The notes under the pieces: model-generated | What the model was told of the DNA's origin: nothing | Seen by the model: only the letters and a program-made list of their open reading frames with translations | The model's database searches: none | Translations under genes and position numbers: made by a program | In this document: positions 7,374 through 14,467 of the stretch, piece by piece | Numbering within the stretch: the stretch's first letter is position 1 | How the letters are laid out: the number at the start of each line of letters is the position of its first letter | NCBI RefSeq assembly: GCF_000429085.1 | Contig: NZ_AUBE01000036.1 | Span: forward strand, 1 to 45,430 | DNA: 45,430 bases | Origin: Streptomyces flavidovirens DSM 40150 | GTDB taxonomy: Bacteria > Actinomycetota > Actinomycetes > Streptomycetales > Streptomycetaceae | Direction: 5' to 3'

Positions 7374-8018
7374 ATGCACCGACCCCCCGCCCACAGCGCC
7401 CGCTACGTACTGCCCGAGTTCACGGAACGCACCAGCGCCGGGAGCCGCACGGTCGATCCGTACGCGAAGCTGCTCGACGAGCGCATCGTCTTCCTGGGGA
7501 CGGCCGTCGACGACACCGCGGCCAATGACGTGATGGCGCAGTTCATGCACCTCGAACACGCCGCCCCCGACCGGGACATCTCGCTGTACATCAACTCCCC
7601 CGGCGGCTCGCACACCGCCATGACCGCGATCTACGACACGATCCAGTTCGTCACCTGCGACGTCGAGACGATCTGCCTGGGCCAGGCCGCGTCCCCCGCC
7701 GCCGTGCTGCTCGCGGCCGGCACGCCGGGCAAGCGCCTCGCGCTGCCGGGAGCGCGGGTGCTGCTCAGCCAGCCCTCCATCGACCAGCCCGTGCACGGCC
7801 GGCCCTCCGACCTGGAGATCGAGGCACGGGAGTTGACGCGCATGCGCAAGCTGCTCACCGAACTCCTCGCGCGGCACACCGGCCGGAGCGTGGCGCGCGT
7901 CGACGAAGACATCGAGCGCGACAAGGTGTTCACGGCCGAAGCGGCGGCGGCGTACGGCCTGGTGGACCAGGTAGTACAGAGCCGCAAGGCCTCCCTGACG
8001 TCCTCCTCGCCGAGGTGA
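7374..8018 (+). CDS. clpP: ClpP-family protease subunit paralogue lacking the catalytic His
   Basis: ClpP subunits form the tetradecameric peptidase barrel that works with ClpX or ClpC ATPases. The start at ATG 7374 has GGAGG 7 bases upstream; the product is 214 residues. Typical ClpP motifs are present: DERIVFLGTAVDDTAAND, LYINSPGGS, and the nucleophile segment GQAASPAAVLLAAG. The acid region DEDIERDKVF and the end YGLVDQVV are also conserved. At the position of the catalytic His (normally RVxIHQP) the sequence is RVLLSQP, codon AGC, so a Ser replaces it. The subunit may therefore be inactive alone, using its neighbours in a mixed ring, or have a structural role like ClpR. It is not paired with a second clpP gene here, unlike clpP1-clpP2 and clpP3-clpP4. 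It overlaps the next gene by 4 bases. Confidence 0.9.
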   Translation: MHRPPAHSARYVLPEFTERTSAGSRTVDPYAKLLDERIVFLGTAVDDTAANDVMAQFMHLEHAAPDRDISLYINSPGGSHTAMTAIYDTIQFVTCDVETICLGQAASPAAVLLAAGTPGKRLALPGARVLLSQPSIDQPVHGRPSDLEIEARELTRMRKLLTELLARHTGRSVARVDEDIERDKVFTAEAAAAYGLVDQVVQSRKASLTSSSPR

Positions 8019-8335
8019 ATCCGCGCATGCTGCCGCCCGAACTGCCGCCGCTGCCCGCACTGACGCGCGCCGAGTGCGAGTTCGTCGACCGTTACCTCGA
8101 AGTCCTCGACCTGATGGGACGCATCAACCCCGCACGGGGTGCGGACACCTACGGCGCCCTGCGGGCGGCGCAGGCCCTCGCCGGGAAGGCCGCCGCCCTG
8201 CGGGACGCGCTCGCCCTGATGTACGAACGCGGCGAGACGCGCGTGCATGCCGCCACGCTCGCACGGGCCTTGCGCGTGCTCGACGGAGAGCGGCGCGCGG
8301 GCCGCGTCACCCTCCCGCCAGCGTCAGAGAGTTGA
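8015..8335 (+). CDS. Hypothetical protein coupled to clpP
   Basis: I do not recognise this 106-residue protein. The GTG start overlaps the clpP stop as GTGA, so it is probably translated by coupling and works with or near the ClpP subunit. The N-terminal ~15 residues are proline- and leucine-rich (PPELPPLPALTRAE). The rest is predicted helical, with many Ala, Leu and Arg residues and amphipathic spacing (LRAAQALAGKAAALRDALAL and LARALRVLDGERRAG). There is no signal peptide, membrane segment or cysteine. Codon use matches the neighbours. It could be an adaptor or partner of the Clp subunit, but that is inference from position only. Confidence 0.65.
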   Translation: MNPRMLPPELPPLPALTRAECEFVDRYLEVLDLMGRINPARGADTYGALRAAQALAGKAAALRDALALMYERGETRVHAATLARALRVLDGERRAGRVTLPPASES

Positions 8336-8432
8336 CACTCAGCCAGCCATCTACCCTCCATTGGCGTACGAGAGGAGCTCATCCAAACGGCGTAGGAAAT
8401 ACCTGAACAGCGGTATGGCCCAACTTGCGCAA

Positions 8433-8468
8433 CCTGCCTACGCGGCAGGCGGAATTGAGCATTCCGCC
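8433..8468 (+). promoter_or_regulatory. Two overlapping, mutually exclusive hairpins
   Basis: CCTGCC-TACGC-GGCAGG (8433-8449) and GGCGGAAT-TGAGC-ATTCCGCC (8448-8468) are both perfect, and they share two G residues at 8448-8449, so only one can fully form. They lie 110 bases after the preceding gene. They may act as a terminator or as a switching leader; nothing else in 8336-8587 looks coding. Confidence 0.35.
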
Positions 8469-8587
8469 GCTGGTACGGCGGTCGCCGGGCACCCGCGCCC
8501 CGCGCCGCGAATCGCCCTGTCCACCCGAACGGGTCATCGGTGAGTAGCCTCACAAAACGCCGTTTCGGCTCGGAAATCCGGTGGTTT

Positions 8588-8653
8588 ATGAGTCAAGATC
8601 CCTGGGACGACAAGCCCCCGCCACCGCGGCGGGGCGGTCCGGGCGGACGCTGA
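8588..8653 (+). CDS. Possible 21-residue leader or small ORF
   Basis: An ATG-initiated frame (MSQDPWDDKPPPPRRGGPGG plus Arg, then TGA) lies just upstream of the riboswitch. It has strong third-position G/C and no stop for 21 codons, but no convincing RBS. It may be chance, a leader peptide, or the remnant 5' end of a larger gene. I give it low weight. Confidence 0.2.
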   Translation: MSQDPWDDKPPPPRRGGPGGR

Positions 8654-8654
8654 G

Positions 8655-8822
8655 TCCTGCCGCCGTTCCGGATGACTGGTCGACAGGAGTGCATCGGCAG
8701 GAGTGGAGGACCCAAGCAGTACGGGGTGACCGGAGACGGTCGTCCCTCGGGGTGAAGCCGCGTTACGCGGCCGGGCATCTTCGCCTGTCCGAACCCGACA
8801 GGTCATCCTTCACAGGCGGCTG
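8655..8822 (+). ncRNA. ydaO/yuaA-type cyclic di-AMP riboswitch
   Basis: The region holds the conserved blocks of this class in order: GGAGGACCC, CTCGGGGTGAAGCC, a small hairpin, GGGCATCTTCGCCTGTCCGA, ACCCGACAGGTCATCC and a closing CACAGGCGGC. The outer stem can form between GCCGCC at 8659-8664 and GGCGGC at 8815-8820. It ends 16 bases before the ATG of an NlpC/P60 endopeptidase. Control of cell-wall hydrolase genes by this riboswitch is well known in Streptomyces: ligand binding turns expression off. The exact ends are approximate. Confidence 0.85.
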
Positions 8823-8836
8823 ACGAAGGGTTGCGC

Positions 8837-9310
8837 ATGACCGCGCACAGGAATGTCCCGACCGTACTGTCCCGGGCCGGAGCCGCTTCGGCTCTCACCC
8901 TCGCCGCGATCGGCGGCACGATGCTGGCACCGGGGGCCGTCCCCGAGGCACACGCCGCGGCGCACTCGACGAAGGCGCTCAACGTCGCCGCGTCGAAGAA
9001 GGGGGCCCCGTACAGGTACGGGGCAGCGGGCCCGAGCCGGTTCGACTGCTCAGGGCTGACGCTCTATTCGTACAAGAAGGCCGGCAAGAGCCTGCCGCGC
9101 ACCGCCCAGGCCCAGTACAACAAGACCCGGCACATCTCCGCCTCCAGCCGCCAGCGCGGCGACCTGGTCTTCTTCCACTCCGGGCGGAGCGTCTACCACG
9201 TGGGCATCTACGCGGGGAGCGGCAAGATCTGGCACTCCCCCAAGTCGGGCTCCGTGGTCAAGCTGGAGAAGATCTGGTCCAAGAGCGTCCGGTACGGCCG
9301 GGTGCGCTGA
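8837..9310 (+). CDS. Secreted NlpC/P60 cell-wall endopeptidase
   Basis: Likely cleaves the D-iGlu-mDAP (or LL-DAP) bond in peptidoglycan peptides outside the membrane. The product has 157 residues from ATG 8837, chosen over TTG 8831 because GAAGGG lies at proper distance from the ATG. There is a signal peptide with a hydrophobic core around residues 15-33, ending near AHAAAHS. The domain then follows: RYGAAGPSRFDCSGLT with the nucleophile Cys71, YHVGIYAG with His121, and IWHSPKSG with the third residue His133. It is a minimal single-domain form without LysM or coiled coil. It stands alone, preceded by the cyclic di-AMP riboswitch, which ties its expression to osmotic or cell-wall signalling and probably to spore germination or growth. 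Confidence 0.92.
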   Translation: MTAHRNVPTVLSRAGAASALTLAAIGGTMLAPGAVPEAHAAAHSTKALNVAASKKGAPYRYGAAGPSRFDCSGLTLYSYKKAGKSLPRTAQAQYNKTRHISASSRQRGDLVFFHSGRSVYHVGIYAGSGKIWHSPKSGSVVKLEKIWSKSVRYGRVR

Positions 9311-9354
9311 ATATTCCGCACGGGCTGTCGGTCCGGGAAGGTACGTTCGTCGCC

Positions 9355-9741
9355 ATGACCTTCCTGAATCCGGTACGTCACATCACCTTCGATGCCCACG
9401 ACCCGTACGCCGTCGCCGAGTTCTGGTCCCACCTGACCGGCTACAAGCTGCTGGACGCGCCGGGCGACGACGAGGTGCTGATCGATCCGGAGCAACCCGA
9501 GGTGCCCGGCCTCCTGTTCATCCGGGTGCCGGACGGCAAGACCGTCAAGAACCGCGTCCACCTCGACATCCAGCCGCCGCGCGGCACGCGGGATGCCGAG
9601 GTGGAGCGGCTCGCCGCGCTCGGTGCGCGGATCGTCAGCGACCGTCGCACCGAGGACGGTCTGGGCTGGGTCGTCATGGCCGACCCCGAGGGCAACGAAT
9701 TCTGCGTGGAGCGCAGCACTGAGGAGCGCGGGCTCGTCTGA
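9355..9741 (+). CDS. VOC-superfamily (glyoxalase-like) protein
   Basis: This 128-residue protein has the paired beta-alpha-beta-beta-beta modules of the glyoxalase/dioxygenase fold, subgroup Glyoxalase_6. It starts NPVRHITFDAHDPYAVAEFW, has VPDGKTVKNRVHLDIQ in the middle and ends VVMADPEGNEFCVE. The His of HLDI and the Glu of FCVE are the usual metal or active-site positions. The substrate cannot be told. There is no RBS; a TACGTT element ends 7 bases before the ATG (9355), which fits a leaderless transcript. A similar but distinct VOC gene lies at 17787-18161. Confidence 0.85.
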   Translation: MTFLNPVRHITFDAHDPYAVAEFWSHLTGYKLLDAPGDDEVLIDPEQPEVPGLLFIRVPDGKTVKNRVHLDIQPPRGTRDAEVERLAALGARIVSDRRTEDGLGWVVMADPEGNEFCVERSTEERGLV

Positions 9742-9771
9742 CGGGGGTGCAGGGGGCCCACGGTCCTGCGG

Positions 9772-10416
9772 CTACCCGGCCGCCGTCACCGTTCCTGCCA
9801 GCAGGGCCACCCCCAGCACGACGAGCGCGCTCCCGCTGACCGCTTCCACGGCGCAGGCCGCGCCCGGCCGCCGCAGCCACCCACCGAGCCCGTCCACCAG
9901 CAGTGCCACGGCCGTGAACCACAGCATCGCCAGTACGACGACGATCGTGGCGAGCAGCAGGGTCCTCGGCAGCGGCTGCTGGTCCGCGGGCACGAACTGG
10001 GGAAGCAGACTGAGGAAGAGCACCGGCGCCTTGGGGTTGAGCGCGTTGGTGAGGAAGCCCTGGCGCAGACTGCGGCCGGTGCCGCCGGCCCTTCTCCCCT
10101 CCGGCTCCGGTTCCACATTCCGTGGCGGCGCCGGGCGCAGCGCGGACCGCAGGGCCCGGTAGCCGAGGAAGAGGATGTAGGCGCCACCGAGCAGCTGGAT
10201 CGCGCGGAAGAGCGCCGGCACGGCGACCAGTACGGCGGCGAGTCCCGCCACGGCCAGCGCCGTGTGGACGAGGAGCCCGCCCGCGACCCCCGCCGCGCAC
10301 GCCACTCCATCGCGGCGTGATGCCAGTGCGTTGCGTACGACGACGGTGAAATCCGCGCCGGGCATGGCGACCATGCCGGCGGCGACGCCCGTGAAGGCGA
10401 CAAGTTGTACGTCCAT
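9772..10416 (-). CDS. LysE/RhtB-family amino-acid exporter
   Basis: A 214-residue integral membrane protein with about six hydrophobic segments (around residues 5-20, 40-65, 68-90, 118-138, 148-175, 185-210). It carries the family signatures MPGADFTVVVRNAL near the N-terminus and QGFLTNALNPKAPVLFLSLLPQFV in the middle. Such proteins export amino acids or related metabolites using the proton gradient. The gene is divergent from a LysR-type regulator with an 85-bp intergenic region, the classic arrangement in which the regulator senses the exported compound. The cargo is unknown. Confidence 0.88.
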   Translation of the reverse strand: MDVQLVAFTGVAAGMVAMPGADFTVVVRNALASRRDGVACAAGVAGGLLVHTALAVAGLAAVLVAVPALFRAIQLLGGAYILFLGYRALRSALRPAPPRNVEPEPEGRRAGGTGRSLRQGFLTNALNPKAPVLFLSLLPQFVPADQQPLPRTLLLATIVVVLAMLWFTAVALLVDGLGGWLRRPGAACAVEAVSGSALVVLGVALLAGTVTAAG

Positions 10417-10435
10417 GCCCTCAGCCTGGCCGGGG

Positions 10436-10485
10436 CTTTAGCATGTACTTGCAATACTCTGGGTTGGCCTAAAGATATGCTTAAG
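10436..10485. promoter_or_regulatory. Divergent promoter region with imperfect inverted repeat (LysR site candidate)
   Basis: CTTTAGCAT (10436-10444) and ATGCTTAAG (10477-10485) form an inverted repeat matching at 8 of 9 positions. They lie in the AT-richer gap between the divergent exporter and LysR genes. The spacing is longer than the usual T-N11-A core, so the site may comprise two half-sites for a tetramer. Confidence 0.35.
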
Positions 10486-10501
10486 GGTCAGGAGCCGCCG
10501 G

Positions 10502-11416
10502 ATGTACGACCCGACCCGGCTCGCGGCGCTGGTGGCGGTCGCCGAGGCCGGTTCGATCACGCGGGCCGCCGCGCGCCTGGGCTACACCGCGCCCGCCCTG
10601 TCCCAGCAGCTCGCGAAGCTGGAGCGGGAGGCGGGCGCCGCTCTGCTGGTACGCCATCACCGCGGGGCCCGCCTGACGGCGGCGGGCGAACTGCTGGCGG
10701 CGCGGGCCCGGCGCGTACTGGACGAGATGGACCAGGCGCGGCACGAGCTCGCCCGGCTGGCAGGCCTGTCCGGCGGACGCCTGCGCGTGGGTACGTTCAC
10801 CACGGCCGGGATTCATCTGCTGCCGCCCGTGCTCAGTGCCTTCCGCCGCGCCCATCCGGACGTGGAACTGGCGGTGGCCGACTACGAGCCGCCCGACGGC
10901 GTCTCGGCGGTGGCCTCGGGCGCGGTCGACCTGGCGCTGACCCACGCCTACGAGCCCGCACCGCCCGTACCGTTGCCCGCCGGGGTCGCGGCGGAGCCCC
11001 TGCTGGTGGAGGAGCTCGTACTGGTGACAGCGCCCGGCCACGCGCTGGCCGGCGGCTCCGGGCGGCTGCCGGTCGCCGAACTCGCCGGGCAGCCGCTGAT
11101 CAGCAGCGCGCCCTCGCATCCGGCCCGGCAGGGCGTGGAGGCGGCGCTGGCCGCGGCAGGGGCGACCCCGGCAGTGGTGTGCGAGTCGCCGGGGTACGCC
11201 CTGGTGTGCGCCCTGGTCAGTGCGGGGGTGGGGGTGGCCGTGGTGCCGGAGATGGTCGCCGCGATGGCGATGACCCCGCTGGGCGTACGGGCGCTGGAGC
11301 CGGCCGGGCTGCGGCGCACAATCTCGGTGGCGCACCGGCCGGGCGAGGCAAGCCCGGCGGCGGACACGCTGCGCGCGCTGCTGCGCGGCGCGTTCGGCAG
11401 GGCTGCGGCATCCTGA
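10502..11416 (+). CDS. LysR-family transcriptional regulator
   Basis: A 304-residue LysR-type regulator. The N-terminal winged HTH is clear: DPTRLAALVAVAEAGSITRA, RLGYTAPALSQQLAKLEREA and LLVRHHRGARLTAAGELL (residues ~2-65). A helical linker and a periplasmic-binding-like effector domain follow (LRVGTFTTAGIHLLPPVLSA onward). An AGGAG lies 7 bases before the ATG. Divergent orientation to the LysE-type gene suggests it activates that exporter when the cargo accumulates. It converges on the anti-sigma-type ATPase gene, whose stop is 34 bases away. Confidence 0.93.
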   Translation: MYDPTRLAALVAVAEAGSITRAAARLGYTAPALSQQLAKLEREAGAALLVRHHRGARLTAAGELLAARARRVLDEMDQARHELARLAGLSGGRLRVGTFTTAGIHLLPPVLSAFRRAHPDVELAVADYEPPDGVSAVASGAVDLALTHAYEPAPPVPLPAGVAAEPLLVEELVLVTAPGHALAGGSGRLPVAELAGQPLISSAPSHPARQGVEAALAAAGATPAVVCESPGYALVCALVSAGVGVAVVPEMVAAMAMTPLGVRALEPAGLRRTISVAHRPGEASPAADTLRALLRGAFGRAAAS

Positions 11417-11449
11417 CGGCCTGACGACTCTTCCTGGCCGACGGGTCGT

Positions 11450-11893
11450 CTACTGGACGACGGGCTGTTGCACGGGAACGGTCCAGGGCAGTTCGATCCA
11501 CACGGTCTTGCCCCCTTCGCGGGTGGGCTGGACGGAGACCCGCCCACCGCATTCGGCGGTGAGACACCGGATGATCACTATGCCGCGCCCGTTGTCCTGC
11601 TGGACGGCCGCGGGAAGCCGTTTCGGCCAGCGCGGGTGGCTGTCGGTGACGCCGATGCGCAACTGCTCGTCCCGGTCGAGCTGTACGTCAACGGTGAACG
11701 TCGGCGACTGCCCGAAAGTGTGCTGAACGGCATTGGTGGCCAGCTCCGAAACGATCAGCCGTACGGTATCGGCGGCGTCGGATCCGGGGGTCATGCCCCA
11801 CTCGCCGAGAATCTCCGCGACATATCTCCTCGCGGCGGAGACCGAGGCTGGCTCGCTCGGCAGAGTGACGGATGCTTCCTGGTGGTCTGCCAT
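11450..11893 (-). CDS. RsbW-like ATP-binding protein (HATPase_c_2)
   Basis: A 147-residue protein with a GHKL/Bergerat ATPase fold like anti-sigma factors RsbW and SpoIIAB. It has IVSELATNAVQHTFGQSPTF (N box, with the E and N residues), IGVTDSHPRWP (G1 region) and DNGRGIVIIRCLTAECGG (G2 region). I chose ATG 11893 with GGGAC 9 bases upstream; longer in-frame starts exist (to 12394) but would cover the divergent gene's upstream region. It is divergent from the DUF5753 regulator and near a DUF397 gene. This trio recurs many times in Streptomyces genomes (WhiJ-type loci) and usually influences development or secondary metabolism. The partner sigma factor or regulator is unknown. Confidence 0.88.
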   Translation of the reverse strand: MADHQEASVTLPSEPASVSAARRYVAEILGEWGMTPGSDAADTVRLIVSELATNAVQHTFGQSPTFTVDVQLDRDEQLRIGVTDSHPRWPKRLPAAVQQDNGRGIVIIRCLTAECGGRVSVQPTREGGKTVWIELPWTVPVQQPVVQ

Positions 11894-12023
11894 GGCGACG
11901 CTGTCCCTTTCCCACCGGGGCCGGACTCCGACTCGTAGCGGATGAACTTCGAGGACGGCCTCGGATTGTGCTCCGTCGTCAGAGTGCCACTCCTGGTGCT
12001 CCGATAGGGCCTCATCACCCAAG

Positions 12024-12033
12024 ATATGCATAT
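12024..12033. promoter_or_regulatory. ATATGCATAT palindrome between the divergent anti-sigma-like and HTH genes
   Basis: A perfect 10-bp palindrome within AGATATGCATATATCT, an AT-rich island in GC-rich DNA. It lies 89 bases before the HTH start and 131 bases before the divergent gene. It is a candidate operator for the HTH protein or a promoter element. Confidence 0.35.
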
Positions 12034-12121
12034 ATCTGTCGCTCGATGCGGTGAACTCTGCTACGCGAGACCGTATTCGGGCTCGAACCGGCGCATCCTC
12101 GCCGGTTGGAAGGAGGCGGAC

Positions 12122-12982
12122 ATGCGGCAGAGTCCCGCGGTACGTCGGCGCAAGCTCGGAGAGGAGCTGCGGAGACTGCGCGACAGGGCCGGGCTCACCA
12201 GCCCCGAGGCCGCCCGCCTGGTCGGGTGGCACCAGTCGAAGGTGAGCAGGATCGAGACAGGCCGCAGTGCCGTGAAGCCGTCCGACGTGACCCGGCTGCT
12301 CGACGCGTACGGAGTCACCGACCCCCGGCTGAGGGAGCTGGTCCACGCGTTGACGAGCCCACCGGCCAAGGAGAACGGCAAGCACTGGTGGCACGCGTAC
12401 CGCGGGCTGCTGCCGCCCCAGTACCGGGACCTCATCAGCCTGGAGTCGCAGGCGAGTGCGGCGCGCACCCTGGAGACCACGGTGGTGCCGGGGCTGCTTC
12501 AGACCCCGGACTACGCACGGGCGGTGACGCGGGCGGCGCTCGCGGGCCTGCCCGCGGCGAAGGTCGATTCGCTGGTCGAGGTGCGGATCACCCGTCAGGA
12601 AGTGCTGGGTTCGGGAAAACCGCTGGAATTGAGCGCGGTGCTGGACGAGGCGGTGCTGCGCCGTCCGGTGGGCGGCCGGCAGATCATGAAACAGCAGTTA
12701 CGGCAGTTACTGGCGGTGGCAGAATTGCCTCATGTCCGTTTACAGGTCCTGCCGTTCGAGTCCGGAGCGCACATTGGACTCACGGGCCCTTTCGTTATCT
12801 TCTCTTTTCCGAACATAGCTGATCTGGATGTGGTTGTTATCGACCACTTGACGAGTAGCCTCTACCTGGAACGGAAAGAAGACCTCAAGGCGTACGACGC
12901 CGCGTTCAACGCGCTTCAGGAACAGGCTCTTTCACCAGAGGAATCATCCGCTCTCATCACGCGTATCAGTGATGACCGGTAG
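12122..12982 (+). CDS. Helix-turn-helix regulator with DUF5753 domain (WhiJ-like)
   Basis: A 286-residue regulator. ATG 12122 has GGAGG 6 bases upstream and was preferred over the earlier in-frame ATG at 12026. An XRE-type HTH fills residues ~10-65 (LGEELRRLRDRAGLTSPEAA, LVGWHQSKVSRIETGRSAV). The DUF5753 domain follows: WWHAYRGLLPPQYRDLISLE, TTVVPGLLQTPDYARAV, RQEVLGSGKPLELSAVLDEA, and VRLQVLPFESGAHIGLTGPF. These proteins control development or are inhibited by the small DUF397 partner encoded next to them, as in WhiJ loci (family knowledge). The GTG of the DUF397 gene is 8 bases after this stop. Confidence 0.93.
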   Translation: MRQSPAVRRRKLGEELRRLRDRAGLTSPEAARLVGWHQSKVSRIETGRSAVKPSDVTRLLDAYGVTDPRLRELVHALTSPPAKENGKHWWHAYRGLLPPQYRDLISLESQASAARTLETTVVPGLLQTPDYARAVTRAALAGLPAAKVDSLVEVRITRQEVLGSGKPLELSAVLDEAVLRRPVGGRQIMKQQLRQLLAVAELPHVRLQVLPFESGAHIGLTGPFVIFSFPNIADLDVVVIDHLTSSLYLERKEDLKAYDAAFNALQEQALSPEESSALITRISDDR

Positions 12983-12990
12983 GAGGCCCC

Positions 12991-13233
12991 GTGTCCGCAC
13001 CTCTTGCGAACTTACCTTCCAGCACTCTCCTGCACGGAACCCGGTGGCGGCGCAGCAGCCGCAGCACCGGGATGAACAACTGCGTCGAGGCGGCCCGCCT
13101 CACCGACGGCCTGCTGGCCGTGCGCGATTCCAAGAACGTCACCCGGCCAGCCCTGCTGTTCGGGCCGGACACCTGGACGTGCTTCCTGTCCGCCGTGCGC
13201 GACGAGGCGCTGGGCGAGGGAAGCCGAAGCTGA
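12991..13233 (+). CDS. DUF397 small protein, partner of the DUF5753 regulator
   Basis: An 80-residue protein with the DUF397 core: WRRSSRSTGMNNCVEAARLT, then GLLAVRDSKNVTRPALLFGP, and WTCFLSAVRD. It starts at GTG 12991 with AGGAGG overlapping the end of the preceding gene. DUF397 proteins are nearly always encoded beside DUF5753 HTH regulators and are thought to modulate them. Its frame has normal high third-position GC. It converges on bioF, whose stop is 19 bases away. Confidence 0.9.
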   Translation: MSAPLANLPSSTLLHGTRWRRSSRSTGMNNCVEAARLTDGLLAVRDSKNVTRPALLFGPDTWTCFLSAVRDEALGEGSRS

Positions 13234-13252
13234 CGAGCTGAGCGACCGGCCG

Positions 13253-14410
13253 TCAGAAGGCGGCGGTGGGGGCGGTCCGCACGACCGTGGCCACCGCCTC
13301 CTCGACCTGCGGGCCCGTCAGGTCCGCGCGAGCGGTCAGCCGGAGCCTGGAGATACCGTCCGGCACCGACGGCGGACGGAAACAGCCCACGACGAGACCG
13401 GCGGCCCGGCAGTCGGCGGCCCACCGCACCGCCTCCTCGGGCGAGGGCGCCAGGACCGACACCACGGCGGCGTCCGGACGTACGGCGGACAGACCCGCGT
13501 CCGTCAGTCCGCGGTGCAGTGACACGGCGACCGTACGGGCCCTCGCCGCCAGCTCCGGTTCGCGGCGCAGCAGCCGTACGCTCGCCAGCGCCGCGCCCGC
13601 CGCGGCCGGTGCCAGGCCGGTGTCGAAGATGAACGTACGGGCCGTGTTGACCAGGTGGTCGATGACGCGGGCCGGGCCGAGGACCGCTCCGCCCTGGCTG
13701 CCGAGCGACTTGGAGAGCGTGAGCGTGGCGACGACGCCGTCCGCTCCGGCCAGGCCCGCCGCGTCCAGGGCGCCCCTGCCTCCGTCACCGAGCACCCCGA
13801 GGCCGTGGGCGTCGTCGACGAGGAGGGCGGCGCCGTACGCGCGGCAGGCGGCTGCCAGTTCGGGCAGGGGCGCCGCGTCGCCGTCCACCGAGAAGACCGA
13901 GTCGGTGACGGCGAGGGCGCGGCCGTCGTGCGCGTCGAGTGTCTTGCGTACGGCGTCGGGGTCGGTGTGCGGCACCACGGCGGTCGTGGCGCGCGAGAGC
14001 CGGCAGCCGTCCACGATCGAGGCGTGGTTGAGGGCGTCGGAAACGATCAGCGAACCGTGGCCGCTGAGCGCGGTGAGGGCGGCAAGGTTGGCGGCGTAAC
14101 CGGAGGAGAGGACCAGAGCCGCCCCGAATCCGCAGAAATCGGCCAATTCCCGCTCAAGTTCGGCGTGCAGCCGCGTGCTGCCGGTGACGAGCCGCGACCC
14201 GGTGGCGCCGGCGCCCCAGCGGCGGGCGGCGTCCGCGGCGGCGGCGGTGACCTCCGGGCGGTGCGTGAGGCCGAGGTAGTCGTTGCTCGCGAGGTCGAGC
14301 AGGGCGGACTCGGCGGGGCGCGGGCGCAGCGTCCTGACGAGGCCGGCCCTGGCACGTACCGCCGCCTGCTCGTCGATCCAGTCGAACGGGTCGAACGGTC
14401 CCTGGGGCAT
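13253..14410 (-). CDS. bioF: 8-amino-7-oxononanoate synthase BioF
   Basis: A PLP enzyme of the alpha-oxoamine synthase family that condenses pimeloyl-ACP/CoA with L-alanine to give KAPA, the first ring-assembly step of biotin synthesis. The product has 385 residues. Key motifs are LASNDYLGLTHRPEV, GAGATGSRLVTGSTRLHAEL, VVPHTDPDAV, LVDDAHGLGVLG (Asp and His of the PLP pocket) and the PLP lysine in TLSKSLGSQGGAVLG. It ends RLTARADLTGPQVEEAV. AAGGGA precedes the ATG. It is divergent from bioB-bioA-bioD across a 143-bp region with a palindrome that may coordinate both units. Confidence 0.95.
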   Translation of the reverse strand: MPQGPFDPFDWIDEQAAVRARAGLVRTLRPRPAESALLDLASNDYLGLTHRPEVTAAAADAARRWGAGATGSRLVTGSTRLHAELERELADFCGFGAALVLSSGYAANLAALTALSGHGSLIVSDALNHASIVDGCRLSRATTAVVPHTDPDAVRKTLDAHDGRALAVTDSVFSVDGDAAPLPELAAACRAYGAALLVDDAHGLGVLGDGGRGALDAAGLAGADGVVATLTLSKSLGSQGGAVLGPARVIDHLVNTARTFIFDTGLAPAAAGAALASVRLLRREPELAARARTVAVSLHRGLTDAGLSAVRPDAAVVSVLAPSPEEAVRWAADCRAAGLVVGCFRPPSVPDGISRLRLTARADLTGPQVEEAVATVVRTAPTAAF

Positions 14411-14467
14411 GGAAGAGTCCCTTTTGTAGGCAGCCCACAGACACTAGCCGGGCTCGCGCGAGGGCAG

